Positions 1-9,219 of a stretch of 64,000 bases of DNA are shown piece after piece (the first letter of the stretch is position 1; every line of letters starts with the position of its first letter). The stretch spans positions 62,001 through 126,000 of the forward strand of contig JBPOFK010000003.1 in assembly GCA_051252095.1 (NCBI GenBank). Reading direction: 5' to 3'. The notes beneath the pieces were generated by a model. The model saw only the letters and a list, made by a program, of their open reading frames with translations. It searched no databases and was not told the origin of the DNA. The stretch comes from GCA-2401735 sp051252095 (GTDB lineage Bacteria > Pseudomonadota > Gammaproteobacteria > Burkholderiales > Methylophilaceae). Made by a program: the position numbers and the translations under genes.

Positions 1-38
1 CACTTACAGCGGCTGGTACAGACCCTCGTAGATGTTAA
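1..38 (+). CDS. 3' end of an upstream gene, probably a FimT/GspH-type minor pilin (partial)
   Basis: Only the last codons lie in the window. The frame starting at base 3 reads LTAAGTDPRRC and stops with TAA at 36-38, 10 bases before pilV. The frame starting at base 2 also closes, with TAG at 29-31. The position immediately upstream of pilV is where fimT/fimU genes usually sit in pilVWXY1 clusters, so identity is inferred from context only and the frame is not certain. Confidence 0.3.
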   Translation, partial: LTAAGTDPRRC

Positions 39-48
39 TAGGAAAAAT

Positions 49-438
49 ATGAAACATTATCCTCAATCAGGTTTATCTAAACAAAGCGGTGCAATCTTAT
101 TGGAAGCATTGATAGCTGTTTTACTGTTTTCACTTGGGGTACTTGCGCTGGCAGGCTTGCAAGCAACTATGATTAAAAATACCGATGATGCAAAGTACCG
201 TGCTGAAGCGACATTCATCGCACAACAGAAGTTTGGTGAAATTTGGGCGAATACAAGAGGTTTTGCTAGCCTAGCTGATTATGTCGTAACCGATGAGGAC
301 GTTTCTCAATTGCCTAACGGGAAACGTACGGTTGAAGTTTCTGCTGATCGCGTTGTGACTGTAATCGTTAACTGGACTTTGCCTGGTGGCGGAGTGGAGC
401 ATACCTATTCAACGAATGCCAGAATAGAGGGAATATAA
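49..438 (+). CDS. pilV: Type IV pilus minor pilin PilV
   Basis: Minor pilin thought to form, with PilW, PilX and PilY1, the complex that primes type IV pilus assembly at the inner membrane and caps the pilus tip. The 129-residue protein has a short basic leader, a prepilin-peptidase site after Gly14 (SGAILLEAL, with Glu at mature position 5) and a hydrophobic helix at about residues 15-38. The remaining domain is short, as is normal for PilV. It is followed after two bases by pilW, so the cluster is translated as an operon. The ATG at 49 is chosen because it gives the usual short leader. Confidence 0.9.
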   Translation: MKHYPQSGLSKQSGAILLEALIAVLLFSLGVLALAGLQATMIKNTDDAKYRAEATFIAQQKFGEIWANTRGFASLADYVVTDEDVSQLPNGKRTVEVSADRVVTVIVNWTLPGGGVEHTYSTNARIEGI

Positions 439-440
439 TA

Positions 441-1538
441 ATGCGTGGTTTTAATCGGCAATTTTCTAATCAAAAAGGCTTTAGCTTAATTGAGTTAATG
501 GTAGGAATGGTATTAGGCTTGATGGCAACCATCGTAATTGTTCAAGTTTTTTCTGCTTTTGAGGGCCAAAAACGCACGACTTCAGGCAGTGCGGATGCGC
601 AAACAAATGGCACCATTGCTTTAATGAATATACAAAGAAATATTCAAATGGCAGGATACGGCCTACCTTTACCTATGGCTGATAAAGAAAACAGCTCCCT
701 TAAATGCGCGGCATTTGCTGATTATGATCCAGATAATAATGCCGCCACAAACAATAGCACCAATTTATTTCCTTTAGTGATAAATGATGGTACTGGGAAT
801 AATGGCAGTGATGTAATTACGGTTAGATACAGTACCACTGCTATGGGTGCTGTGCCAGTCAAAATTATTAATGCTACTGGTGCGACAGGCGCGGGGATTA
901 ATGTAGAGAACAATATTGGATGTAATGATAATGATGTCGCATTAATTATGGATGGCAACTCGTGTCAAATGACAACGATTGCAGATGGGAATGGTAGCCC
1001 TGACACGGATGTGAATATTAAGTTAAGTACATGGGCTCCTGCGGGTGCACCACTGGTAAACAACGCAAAAATCGCCTGTATGGGTAATTGGCAAAATTAT
1101 ACTTATCAGTTGAATGCGAATGATGAACTACTATTGAACGGCCAACCAATTGTTTCAGAAGTGGTGAGCTTACAAGCACAGTATGGTATTTCTGCAACTG
1201 CCGATAGTAATCAAGTGAATCAGTGGGTCAATGCTACCGGCGCAACTTGGGCAGCGCCTTCTGTCGCAAACCGCAATCGCATAAAGGCGATAAGAGTAGC
1301 AGTGATTTTACGTAATGGGTTACTAGAAAAAGAAGCAGTGACAACTGCGTGCAGCTCAACAACTGCCGCTAACCCTTCAGGGCTATGTGCATGGGATGCC
1401 ACATCAGCGGGTCCTTCTGTTGCCTCTCCTGCGCCCGCTATTAATTTAAATACAATCGGTGGGACCAATTATAGGTACAGAGTGTTTGAAACAATTATTC
1501 CATTAAGAAATATGCTTTGGTCTAAGGAAGCAGTATGA
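441..1538 (+). CDS. pilW: Type IV pilus minor pilin PilW
   Basis: Minor pilin of the pilVWXY1 cluster, processed by PilD and built into the initiating pilus complex. The leader ends in KGFSLIELM, so cleavage is expected after Gly13 and Glu18 is the conserved Glu5 of the mature protein. An N-terminal amphipathic helix follows to about residue 40, then a large soluble domain with several cysteines that could form disulfides in the periplasm. The length of 365 residues is usual for PilW. Its stop overlaps the pilX start by four bases (ATGA), which indicates translational coupling. Confidence 0.9.
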   Translation: MRGFNRQFSNQKGFSLIELMVGMVLGLMATIVIVQVFSAFEGQKRTTSGSADAQTNGTIALMNIQRNIQMAGYGLPLPMADKENSSLKCAAFADYDPDNNAATNNSTNLFPLVINDGTGNNGSDVITVRYSTTAMGAVPVKIINATGATGAGINVENNIGCNDNDVALIMDGNSCQMTTIADGNGSPDTDVNIKLSTWAPAGAPLVNNAKIACMGNWQNYTYQLNANDELLLNGQPIVSEVVSLQAQYGISATADSNQVNQWVNATGATWAAPSVANRNRIKAIRVAVILRNGLLEKEAVTTACSSTTAANPSGLCAWDATSAGPSVASPAPAINLNTIGGTNYRYRVFETIIPLRNMLWSKEAV

Positions 1539-2140
1539 AACGCAAAAATCTAACATTTGTTAAATTCCAACAGGGTGTCGTTTTGTTTGTGGCATTAATC
1601 GCTTTGGTTGTGATGTCTTTAGCAGCAGTAGCACTTATACGTTCGGTAGATACGAATACATTGATTACTGGAAATTTATCATTTAAACAGTCATCCGTCA
1701 TAGCAGCCGACCAAGGGATAGAGGAAGCCTTAACTCGATTGAATGCACAGGCAATAGCTAACGCTGATGTATTAAATACAAGTAGTGCAGCCAACGGATA
1801 TTTTGCCACTTTTCTAGCCCCTACTTCGCCTAATTTAGATGATATAGCTGTTTTAAAAGATAATGCAACTTGGGCAGCAAACAATAGTTTAGCAGTTGCT
1901 AGCGTAGGTTCAGAGAGTATTAGAGTCATCGTGCAGCGGATGTGTCGGAATGAATTGGCTCCAGCAAAAGAAACCTGTTTGTTTGGTGAGGATGAAGTAG
2001 GAACGGGTAGTAAAGGCGTAAAAGATGCTACCGAGGCTGGCGCAAAAGTAAGTGGTGCGCAAAGTCCTATGTATCGAGTAACCGTTCGGTCAGTTGGCGC
2101 AAAAAACACAGTTAGCTACACGCAAGCGTATGTATATTAG
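1535..2140 (+). CDS. pilX: Type IV pilus minor pilin PilX
   Basis: PilX-type minor pilin. The leader ends QQG and is followed by VVLFVALIALVVMSLAA, giving cleavage after Gly14 and a hydrophobic helix. Mature position 5 is Val rather than Glu, which is common in PilX and GspK-like subunits thought to sit at the tip. The region after the helix (NTLITGNLSFKQSSVIAADQGIEEAL) matches the PilX N-terminal family pattern. The gene overlaps pilW by four bases and ends 10 bases before the chosen pilY1 start. Confidence 0.87.
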   Translation: MKRKNLTFVKFQQGVVLFVALIALVVMSLAAVALIRSVDTNTLITGNLSFKQSSVIAADQGIEEALTRLNAQAIANADVLNTSSAANGYFATFLAPTSPNLDDIAVLKDNATWAANNSLAVASVGSESIRVIVQRMCRNELAPAKETCLFGEDEVGTGSKGVKDATEAGAKVSGAQSPMYRVTVRSVGAKNTVSYTQAYVY

Positions 2141-2150
2141 GGGTATTCCA

Positions 2151-5100
2151 ATGAAGAGAAATGTAATTAAATCATCCTACTTATTTAGTCAAATTCTTAG
2201 CTTGCTTTTGGTTTTAACAAGCTTGATGACCAATATGGTACAGGCGGCACCATTAGACTTGGCGACGATACCTCTAGCAAATAGCCCGACAGTCCCTATT
2301 CAACCAAATTTACTGTTTGTTATGGATGATTCAGGGAGTATGGGTAGAGACTATATGCCAGATTGGGCTAACTCAGGGGACACGTTTGAGTTAGATGCGA
2401 GTTTTAATACTATCCAATATAACCCAGCAATTAGATATACCCCGCCAGCAAATTTCACTAACAGCGGATTAGATCTAGCAACTTACCCAAGCCAAACAGG
2501 AGTCAGCACTGCTACAGGAGCAAGTTTTAGCAGCAAGCCAAACTGGAGAAATGTGAAAAGAGATCCATATGAGAGCACCTCAACAACAAATTTAGAAGAC
2601 TTGAATGGTGGTGCAGGACCTAAATTCTGGACAACGATTCCAACAGAATTCTGTAAAAAAGCTGATTTAAGAGATTGCAACACGCAAAGTGCACCAAATG
2701 CAACCTATTCTTTCCCTGCGCCAATACGGTGGTGTAATAATGCGTCAAATGCTGATGCAAATGCTACCCCAAATCCTGTGGCAGGGGCATGTCAAGCTGC
2801 CAGAATTTCTGGCTCATTTGATGATTTACGGGCGCCTGCAACGATTGCACCTCCAGGGGTTTATATTACAACCGTAAGGTTTACTAGTGCGTGGAATACT
2901 CCAAGAGTCTGTGGTATGACAGTCAATGGAACCCAAATAATGCAATTTCAAACAAATACATCGAACTCTTTATCTACACTTGCTTCCCAAACAGCATGGA
3001 GTATTGAACAAAGAAATAACGGTTTTTCTGCAACAGCAAATGGTGATACTGTGACAATCTATGCGCCATTTGCAACTACTGCTACCCCATCGCTTTGCAC
3101 CAGCAGTGGAACATTAAATTTTGTTGCCAATGCTTTTAGTCTTCCGCCAGCAGTCGCCGGAGGTAGGCTAGAAACAACTATTACACCATCAAATAATAGC
3201 TATCCTTATCCAAATGCTGTTACTAAAGCAGGTGAACGCTTAGATTGTGCTGGATCAACTTGTACATATATAGAAGAGATGACAAATTATGCTAATTGGT
3301 ATGCCTATTATCGTACCCGTGCGCAAATGATGAAAACATCGACAAGTTTGGCATTTAAAAATATAGGTAATGATTTCAGAGTTGGTTATATGACGACCTC
3401 TACTCTAGGTTCAAGGTCATTAAATATTAGGGAATTCACCCCAGCAAACAAAGCGACTTGGTATGCTAAATTATTTAGCACACCCAGTGACCGGAATACA
3501 CCCTTACGTGGTGCACTTTCAACTGCAGGCCGTATTTATGCCAACAAAACATCTGCTCATGGTACGTTTACTGACCCGATTCAATATGAGTGTCAGCAAA
3601 ATTTTACCCTACTAACGACTGATGGTTTTTGGAATACTGCAGATGAAACTTCAACTTATGCTGGCGGACCAAAAGCGTTAAATGGTAGCTCTGATGTAGG
3701 TAATTTAGATAGTTCGGCGGCAGGAACACCTGCAGGAAAACGTGAGGGCAATCCTGCACGCTCAAACACGCTTGCTGATGTTGCAAAATATTACCGCGAT
3801 ACTGATTTGCGCACACCTGCTTTGAATAATTGCGGTTCCGGTGGCGCGCCTGGGGTGTGTCAAACAGACTCAACTGCTAGCTCTCCAAATAAAAAGCAAA
3901 CCATGGTCACGCTAACACTTGGCTTAGGGGTTGACGGAACGCTTGCATATGCTACGGATTATGATACCTCTAGTACGGGTGATTATGCCGAGATAGTGAA
4001 TGGCACTAAAAATTGGTCAGACCCTATTGGAAATGGTGGAGCTGAACGGATTGATGATTTGTGGCATGCGGCTGTAAATGGCGATGGCACTTATTTTAGT
4101 GCAAAAAATCCTTCTGATTTGGTAAAACAATTAGAAGAGGCCGTTGCTTCTATTCAAGTAAAAGTAGGTACGGGTGCGGCAGCCGCTACTAGTACCTTAA
4201 ACCCAGTCTCAGGGGATAACTTTGCGTATGTTGCAAGTTATACATCAGGCTACTGGATTGGTAATTTAGAAAAAAGAGCTATTGATACAACATCTGGAGA
4301 AATAGACACCTCTCCAATTACATGTGTTGAAGATGTCATCTCTTTTAGTGGTTGCGCTGCACCTGCAACGATTCTATCTGACGGTGCCGGTGGGTATAAC
4401 TGTGTCACAACTGGTGTAACCGATCCCGCTGCATGTGAGGTGCCATTAGATGGTACAGATTGTAAAGTGCCAGTAGATTCAAGCTGTAATGGAACAATGG
4501 AAAGTCTTGTATCTAACTTTACAGACTCAAGAAGTATTAAAATAAATAATGGCGGCACTTTGCAGGACTTTACTTTTTCAAATCTTTCTGGTGCACAGCA
4601 GACCTATTTTGATACGCCGTTTCTTGCAGCAAATTTATCACAATGGGCAACTTTAACCTCAACTCAACAAAGTAATGCAACTGGGGATAATTTAGTTGCA
4701 TATCTACGAGGCCAAAATGGCTTTGAGCAGGGGGCATCAGTTGCAGATAATCGCGTTTTTCGTAAACGTGAGGCTACTCTGGGTGATTTAATTGACTCAA
4801 AACCAGCATTTATTGGACAGCCTACATTTAATTATGGCGACCCTGGTTATCAAGCTTTCAAAACGAATAATGCGAATCGCGCTAAAACGGTTTATGTAGG
4901 GTCAAATGATGGTATGTTACATGCGTTCGATGCGGATACCTTGACGGAGCGATGGGCTTATATACCAACAATGGTAATCCCGAATTTATGGAAATTGGCA
5001 GATGCTAATTACAGCGCTAAACATGCATATTATGTGAATGGTGCGGTTTCAATTTCGGATATTTGCGTAGCTGTTGATTGCACAACTGCTACTGCTAGTG

Positions 5101-6272
5101 ATTGGCGGACAATCTTAATTGGAGGGTTAAACGCGGGTGGTCGAGGTTATTATGCATTGGACATAACCGACCCAATTAATCCAGTTTTACTATGGGAGAT
5201 AGACCCCAATAGAACAGGTTATGGAAACTTAGGCTACACGTTTGGCAACCCCGTTGTAACAAAAAGAAATACGGATAATAAATGGGTTGTACTGTTTACA
5301 TCAGGCTATAACAATATCAGTGATGCAAATAGCTTTTATGGATTATCATCCACAAAATTCAACCCTACCGTTCAATATACCAGCGGAAATGGTCAAGGTT
5401 ATTTATATGTAGCAGATGCTTTTACGGGGAATAGATTGAATAGTATAGCCTCCAATGTTGGCAATACCACTACACCAAGTGGTTTATCAAAAATAAAAGC
5501 TTATGCGGAAGAAGCAGAGAAAAATAATATTGCTACTTCGGTCTATGGTGGAGATCTGTATGGCAATTTATGGCGCTTTAATATTGATACTAACTCAGTA
5601 TTTAAACTGGCTAATCTAAAAGATAACACATTATTATTTCCAGTTTCTCAACCGATTACAGTCGCGCCAGAATTGGGTTTAGTTAACAACAAAAAGGTGG
5701 TATTTGTTGGTACAGGTAAGTATTTAGAAGTGGCGGATCTTTCTGATAACAGCCTGCAGACGCTTTATGCGATTAAGGATGATGGTATAGCAAGTGTCAC
5801 GTTAACAAATGCTCGCAACTCCTTAGTTGCACAAACACTTACTATCAGTTCTACGGATCCAGATGCTAGAACCTCTTCAAGTAATAATCCGGTTAATTTT
5901 GTTTCTGGAAATGGTTGGTATATTGACTTTCCTGATACAGGGGAGCGTCAAAATGTCGCATCTCAACTTGTGCTTGGAACCTTGCTAGTACCAACAACGG
6001 TACCTACTTCTACTGCTTGTCAACCTGCAGGATATGGTTGGTTTAATTTCCTTGATTATAGAACTGGGTTAGCTGTAACTGGTGGCAACGTTTCATTACG
6101 TACATCTGCGCCTAGTGTAGGCTTTAATGTTGTTTACATTAATGGAAAACCTAAGGTTTCTAATGTCGTTGCGGACGATAAAAATCCCAAATTGATACCG
6201 AACATACCTTTTTCTGGTACAGGAACTGGTTTCCAATTAAAACGCTCTATATGGCGTGAGATTATAGAGTAA
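2151..6272 (+). CDS. pilY1: Type IV pilus tip adhesin/assembly factor PilY1
   Basis: Large secreted pilus-associated protein of about 1373 residues. The ATG at 2151 is preferred over an upstream in-frame ATG at 2094 because it follows AGGGG by seven bases, lies 10 bases after the pilX stop, and gives a proper signal peptide ending MVQA near residue 32. Near residues 59-63 is an intact MIDAS-type DxSxS motif (MDDSGSM), indicating a von Willebrand A-like domain. The C-terminal third is a PilY1 beta-propeller, with VYVGSNDGMLHAFDA and VYGGDLYGNLWRF. Where many PilY1 proteins carry a DxDxDxxxD calcium loop just before the last of these motifs, this one reads AYAEEAEKNNIATS, with no calcium-binding pattern. 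Family function is adhesion and control of pilus extension and retraction. Confidence 0.92.
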   Translation: MKRNVIKSSYLFSQILSLLLVLTSLMTNMVQAAPLDLATIPLANSPTVPIQPNLLFVMDDSGSMGRDYMPDWANSGDTFELDASFNTIQYNPAIRYTPPANFTNSGLDLATYPSQTGVSTATGASFSSKPNWRNVKRDPYESTSTTNLEDLNGGAGPKFWTTIPTEFCKKADLRDCNTQSAPNATYSFPAPIRWCNNASNADANATPNPVAGACQAARISGSFDDLRAPATIAPPGVYITTVRFTSAWNTPRVCGMTVNGTQIMQFQTNTSNSLSTLASQTAWSIEQRNNGFSATANGDTVTIYAPFATTATPSLCTSSGTLNFVANAFSLPPAVAGGRLETTITPSNNSYPYPNAVTKAGERLDCAGSTCTYIEEMTNYANWYAYYRTRAQMMKTSTSLAFKNIGNDFRVGYMTTSTLGSRSLNIREFTPANKATWYAKLFSTPSDRNTPLRGALSTAGRIYANKTSAHGTFTDPIQYECQQNFTLLTTDGFWNTADETSTYAGGPKALNGSSDVGNLDSSAAGTPAGKREGNPARSNTLADVAKYYRDTDLRTPALNNCGSGGAPGVCQTDSTASSPNKKQTMVTLTLGLGVDGTLAYATDYDTSSTGDYAEIVNGTKNWSDPIGNGGAERIDDLWHAAVNGDGTYFSAKNPSDLVKQLEEAVASIQVKVGTGAAAATSTLNPVSGDNFAYVASYTSGYWIGNLEKRAIDTTSGEIDTSPITCVEDVISFSGCAAPATILSDGAGGYNCVTTGVTDPAACEVPLDGTDCKVPVDSSCNGTMESLVSNFTDSRSIKINNGGTLQDFTFSNLSGAQQTYFDTPFLAANLSQWATLTSTQQSNATGDNLVAYLRGQNGFEQGASVADNRVFRKREATLGDLIDSKPAFIGQPTFNYGDPGYQAFKTNNANRAKTVYVGSNDGMLHAFDADTLTERWAYIPTMVIPNLWKLADANYSAKHAYYVNGAVSISDICVAVDCTTATASDWRTILIGGLNAGGRGYYALDITDPINPVLLWEIDPNRTGYGNLGYTFGNPVVTKRNTDNKWVVLFTSGYNNISDANSFYGLSSTKFNPTVQYTSGNGQGYLYVADAFTGNRLNSIASNVGNTTTPSGLSKIKAYAEEAEKNNIATSVYGGDLYGNLWRFNIDTNSVFKLANLKDNTLLFPVSQPITVAPELGLVNNKKVVFVGTGKYLEVADLSDNSLQTLYAIKDDGIASVTLTNARNSLVAQTLTISSTDPDARTSSSNNPVNFVSGNGWYIDFPDTGERQNVASQLVLGTLLVPTTVPTSTACQPAGYGWFNFLDYRTGLAVTGGNVSLRTSAPSVGFNVVYINGKPKVSNVVADDKNPKLIPNIPFSGTGTGFQLKRSIWREIIE

Positions 6273-6292
6273 CATAAGCAGGGTTGCGGAAT

Positions 6293-6322
6293 AAAAGAGA
6301 GCGGCAATGCCGCTCTTTTTTT
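6293..6322 (+). terminator. Rho-independent terminator after pilY1
   Basis: GAGCGGC at 6299-6305 pairs with GCCGCTC at 6309-6315 across an AAT loop, extended by A-T pairs and followed by a run of T. A run of A on the 5' side means it can also work for the converging minus-strand gene that ends at 6331. Confidence 0.88.
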
Positions 6323-6330
6323 ATTGGGTT

Positions 6331-6849
6331 TTAATCATGTTTACTGTTTAGCAAGCGCAAGCAAATCAATCCATTAAGCGCACCAAAAAACAATGCAGCT
6401 AAGGCAAATATAGGTAGCAAATAAGCAACGCCTGTATGTGGAATGAGCCAAATTCTAACAACTAGTAATTGTCCTGCAATATGGGCAAGGGCGGCTAGGA
6501 TACTAAGCGTAATAACACTAAAGTATTTTTTGGGTAAATGTTGTGCAAACAATAAAACACCTAAACTCAATAATGCACCGGCAAGACTCAGCACAAATGT
6601 TGGGGATAAGAATTGCCCAATTAATAAACTACTGGCAAACACACGCAGCAAGCTGACCCATGCTGCAGTGCCAAAGCCATATTGCATTAATACATAAAGT
6701 GTAATGATATTGGCAATCCCAGGCTTAACGCCAGGCAGCGGAGATGGGAACATAGCCTCAAGCACATGTAAGCCGATTGCCAATGCTGTGAGCTTAGCAA
6801 TTTGATGGTCTTCTTTTGTGGTCGTGATACTAATAGTTGAGCGAGTCAT
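6331..6849 (-). CDS. Gx transporter family membrane protein (heptaprenyl diphosphate synthase component I-like)
   Basis: A 172-residue protein made largely of five or six hydrophobic segments, with an early motif LEAMFPSPLPGVKPGIANIIT typical of the family named after heptaprenyl diphosphate synthase component I (Pfam Hpre_diP_synt_I), now often called Gx transporter. The fold resembles small integral-membrane S-components, and the substrate is unknown. It overlaps the upstream NusG-II gene by 20 bases and is third in an apbE-nusG2-gx transcription unit. Equivalents of these three protein types occur together in flavin-dependent extracellular electron transfer loci, so a role with flavins or quinones is possible but is inference. 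No catalytic motif for prenyl synthesis is visible. Confidence 0.8.
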   Translation of the reverse strand: MTRSTISITTTKEDHQIAKLTALAIGLHVLEAMFPSPLPGVKPGIANIITLYVLMQYGFGTAAWVSLLRVFASSLLIGQFLSPTFVLSLAGALLSLGVLLFAQHLPKKYFSVITLSILAALAHIAGQLLVVRIWLIPHTGVAYLLPIFALAALFFGALNGLICLRLLNSKHD

Positions 6850-7213
6850 ACGGGTTGCTTTCGCCGATGAGTTGTATGCTTACTTGGTTGGGTAGGCAAA
6901 CAGCTACTTGCCCTGCACGTTTTAACCAGCCTTGATGTACGCAGTATTGGTTATTGCAAGGGGATTGTTTGAACCTCACCTGTCCTTGTACAATACTGAT
7001 AAGTGAGTCGCCTAGCGGGCCGTGAATGTGTAGTTCTTTTGCTTGATTTAAGTCATAGGTGCCAATAATTTTGTCGCCTTGGCGTATCCGTAATTGGCTT
7101 GCAGGGCTGTTTGTCCAAAGTGTTTGGAATAAGATAGTGACAGCAATTATGCTGGCAATAATAATAAGCCAATCGCCGACAAGTGGTTTGTGATGATGAA
7201 AGTGACTATTCAA
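6830..7213 (-). CDS. NusG domain II-containing membrane-anchored protein
   Basis: The 127-residue protein has one N-terminal membrane anchor (about residues 14-33) followed by a small beta-rich domain of the NusG_II type facing the periplasm. Conserved cysteines are C86 and C91 (SPCNNQYC) and C106 (VAVCLPN), the pattern seen in this family. His residues cluster at the N terminus (HFHHH). It is not the transcription factor NusG: the KOW and NGN domains are absent. It overlaps apbE upstream by eight bases and the Gx gene downstream by 20, so the three are translated together. Confidence 0.8.
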   Translation of the reverse strand: MNSHFHHHKPLVGDWLIIIASIIAVTILFQTLWTNSPASQLRIRQGDKIIGTYDLNQAKELHIHGPLGDSLISIVQGQVRFKQSPCNNQYCVHQGWLKRAGQVAVCLPNQVSIQLIGESNPYDSLNY

Positions 7214-8252
7214 GTTGAATAACCTTTACATTTTTTTCAGCAGCAATGTCTAGCCAATCTAGCTGTTTTTGCATAGGAGCGCTGACTTGCAAGCTTTTGC
7301 CAGATTCGATAATCAAAAAATGCGCAATACCCATGGCTTTAGCTGCAGCAGCACGTGCATCAGATTCTGCAATAAAAATTGGTTTTGAGGCAACATCAGA
7401 GAGAACACCTGCATTCTTTTGTGGTGGTATTAGTACGGTAACAGACTGTATCCCTTGCACGGGATAACCAGTAGCAGGGTCAATGATGTGGCAGTAGCGT
7501 TTTCCATCCAGCTCAAAATAACGTTGATAATCTCCTGAAGTGCCAATAGCCCAGTCACTAGGCAAATCAACCGACGCAATTGCATTGGGTTGGCGAGGGT
7601 GTTGAATGCCTACACGCCAAGGTTTATCGCCATGTTTTCCTAATGCGATAATGTTGCCACCAATATTAATCAGTGCATTTTGGATTTTTTGCGCTCGTAA
7701 ATAAGCTAAGCCGATGTCTAATGCGTAGCCTTTTGCATAGCCGCCTAAATCTAGTTGTACAGATGAATTGTTACTATAGAGTTTGTTACCGTTGACTACG
7801 ATGTCGTTCATTTGTGGATTCTGAACGACTAATGCCTGTATTTTTGTTGACTCAATTTGACGAGGCGTAAACGACTCACTTTGAAAACCCCATAACTTAA
7901 TTAATTGACCGATTGCAGGATTAAATGCACCTTGAGATCGATTGGAAAGTGTCGTAATCTCAGCAATCATTTGTGCAATATCTGGACTCACATCAACAGA
8001 TGTTTTGCCTTGGGAAAAGGCATGGTTAACTGTGCTGATTTCGCTAGGCTTCCAGGCATGAAGGCGTCGGTGCAATTCGTTATAGGTATTGATGATTGTA
8101 TTGGCAACAGCTTGTGAGCGTTCATCAGATTCACCATAAATAGTGATATCGACAAGCGTACCAAACACATATGTTTGTGTGTTGTATAGAGGCTCTTTAA
8201 GGCTGCAGCTAGTTAGCAACAACACGGAGACGAATAGGAAAAGAAAGCGCAT
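7206..8252 (-). CDS. apbE: FAD:protein FMN transferase (ApbE), lipoprotein
   Basis: ApbE attaches FMN from FAD to threonine residues of periplasmic or membrane flavoproteins such as NqrB/C and RnfD/G. The N terminus is a lipoprotein signal with lipobox LLTSC (Cys16), placing it on the periplasmic side of a membrane. Family motifs are visible: TYVFGTLVDITIYG, NPAIGQLIKLWGF, DLGGYAKGYALD, INIGGNIIALG, and a C-terminal HIIDPATGYPV. The length of 348 residues is normal. No obvious FMN-acceptor protein (S(T)GAT-type motif) is encoded next door, so its substrate is either distant or unrecognised. Confidence 0.93.
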   Translation of the reverse strand: MRFLFLFVSVLLLTSCSLKEPLYNTQTYVFGTLVDITIYGESDERSQAVANTIINTYNELHRRLHAWKPSEISTVNHAFSQGKTSVDVSPDIAQMIAEITTLSNRSQGAFNPAIGQLIKLWGFQSESFTPRQIESTKIQALVVQNPQMNDIVVNGNKLYSNNSSVQLDLGGYAKGYALDIGLAYLRAQKIQNALINIGGNIIALGKHGDKPWRVGIQHPRQPNAIASVDLPSDWAIGTSGDYQRYFELDGKRYCHIIDPATGYPVQGIQSVTVLIPPQKNAGVLSDVASKPIFIAESDARAAAAKAMGIAHFLIIESGKSLQVSAPMQKQLDWLDIAAEKNVKVIQLE

Positions 8253-8268
8253 AGGCGCTACTATAACG

Positions 8269-9219
8269 CTAGTGTGCGTTAGATTCTAGTTTGGCTTCTA
8301 ATGTGTCCCAAAAAACGCTAGGAGCATGACAATCAGTTTGGGCTGTGATTTCTACAATGCCAGTTGGGCTAGTGACATTGATTTCCGTTAAATAGTCACC
8401 GATGACATCAAGGCCGACCAAAAATAAGCCTTCCGCTTTAAGCGTTTTACCAATTGTGGTTGCAATATCCAAGTCTCTTTGAGAAAGCGGCTGCGCAACG
8501 CCTTTGCCACCGGCTGCTAGATTACCACGTGTCTCACCGGCTTTTGGAATGCGTGCTAGTGCATAAGGTAACGGTGAGCCATCAATCACGATGATGCGCT
8601 TGTCGCCTTGTTTAATCGCGGGTAAGTATTGCTGCGCCATAATGGTTTGCTTGCCATATTGGGTAATGGTTTCTAAAATGACGTTTAGATTTGGATCTTC
8701 AGCAGTCAGCCTAAAAATGCTAGTGCCGCCCATCCCATCAAGTGGTTTAACAACGATATCCTGCTTGGCTTGTAAAAACTCAAGAATCAACTGACTTTCA
8801 CTCGTAACCATAAATTCTGGACAGAATTGCGGAAATTTTGTGACGGATAGTTTTTCATTCCAATTACGCACAGCGCTTGGGTTATTGATAATATGCCCAC
8901 CTTGATTAGCGGCCAAATCAAGTAAGTAAGTACTATACAAATATTCGTTATCAAATGGCGGGTCTTTACGCATCAGAATTGCGTCAAAATCTGCTGGTGA
9001 ATATTCCTTTGTATCGCCCAAACTATACCAATCATTTCCTTCAGTAAACTGAAACACTTGCGCTTGGATTTTCACCATTTGATTACGTAGAAAAAGGTCA
9101 TGTTGTTGACATACAAATAGCATATAACCGCGCTTAGACGCCTCACGCATCATCGCAACACTCGTGTCCTTAGCTATTTTTAAACTGGCGTAAGGGTCAA
9201 GAATGAAGAGTAGCTTCAT
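8269..9219 (-). CDS. gshB: Glutathione synthetase
   Basis: ATP-grasp ligase joining gamma-glutamylcysteine and glycine in the last step of glutathione synthesis in the cytosol. At 316 residues it matches the usual bacterial GshB. Recognisable segments are MRKDPPFD, the nucleotide-binding KPLDGMGGTSIFR, LPAIKQGDKRIIVI and the C-terminal FLVGLDVIGDYLTEINVTSPTG. Its start overlaps the gshA stop by four bases, so the two enzymes of the pathway are translationally coupled, with gshA first. Confidence 0.95.
   Translation of the reverse strand: MKLLFILDPYASLKIAKDTSVAMMREASKRGYMLFVCQQHDLFLRNQMVKIQAQVFQFTEGNDWYSLGDTKEYSPADFDAILMRKDPPFDNEYLYSTYLLDLAANQGGHIINNPSAVRNWNEKLSVTKFPQFCPEFMVTSESQLILEFLQAKQDIVVKPLDGMGGTSIFRLTAEDPNLNVILETITQYGKQTIMAQQYLPAIKQGDKRIIVIDGSPLPYALARIPKAGETRGNLAAGGKGVAQPLSQRDLDIATTIGKTLKAEGLFLVGLDVIGDYLTEINVTSPTGIVEITAQTDCHAPSVFWDTLEAKLESNAH

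Noticed and set aside
1535..1600. PilX lacking Glu at mature position 5 as a defect
   Set aside because: Absence of Glu5 is common in tip-type minor pilins, so it is not a sign of a broken gene.
1522..2109. Long antisense frame (195 codons) opposite pilX
   Set aside because: Low-complexity Ala/Ser/Thr-rich translation mirroring the pilX codon pattern; pilX itself is clearly coding.
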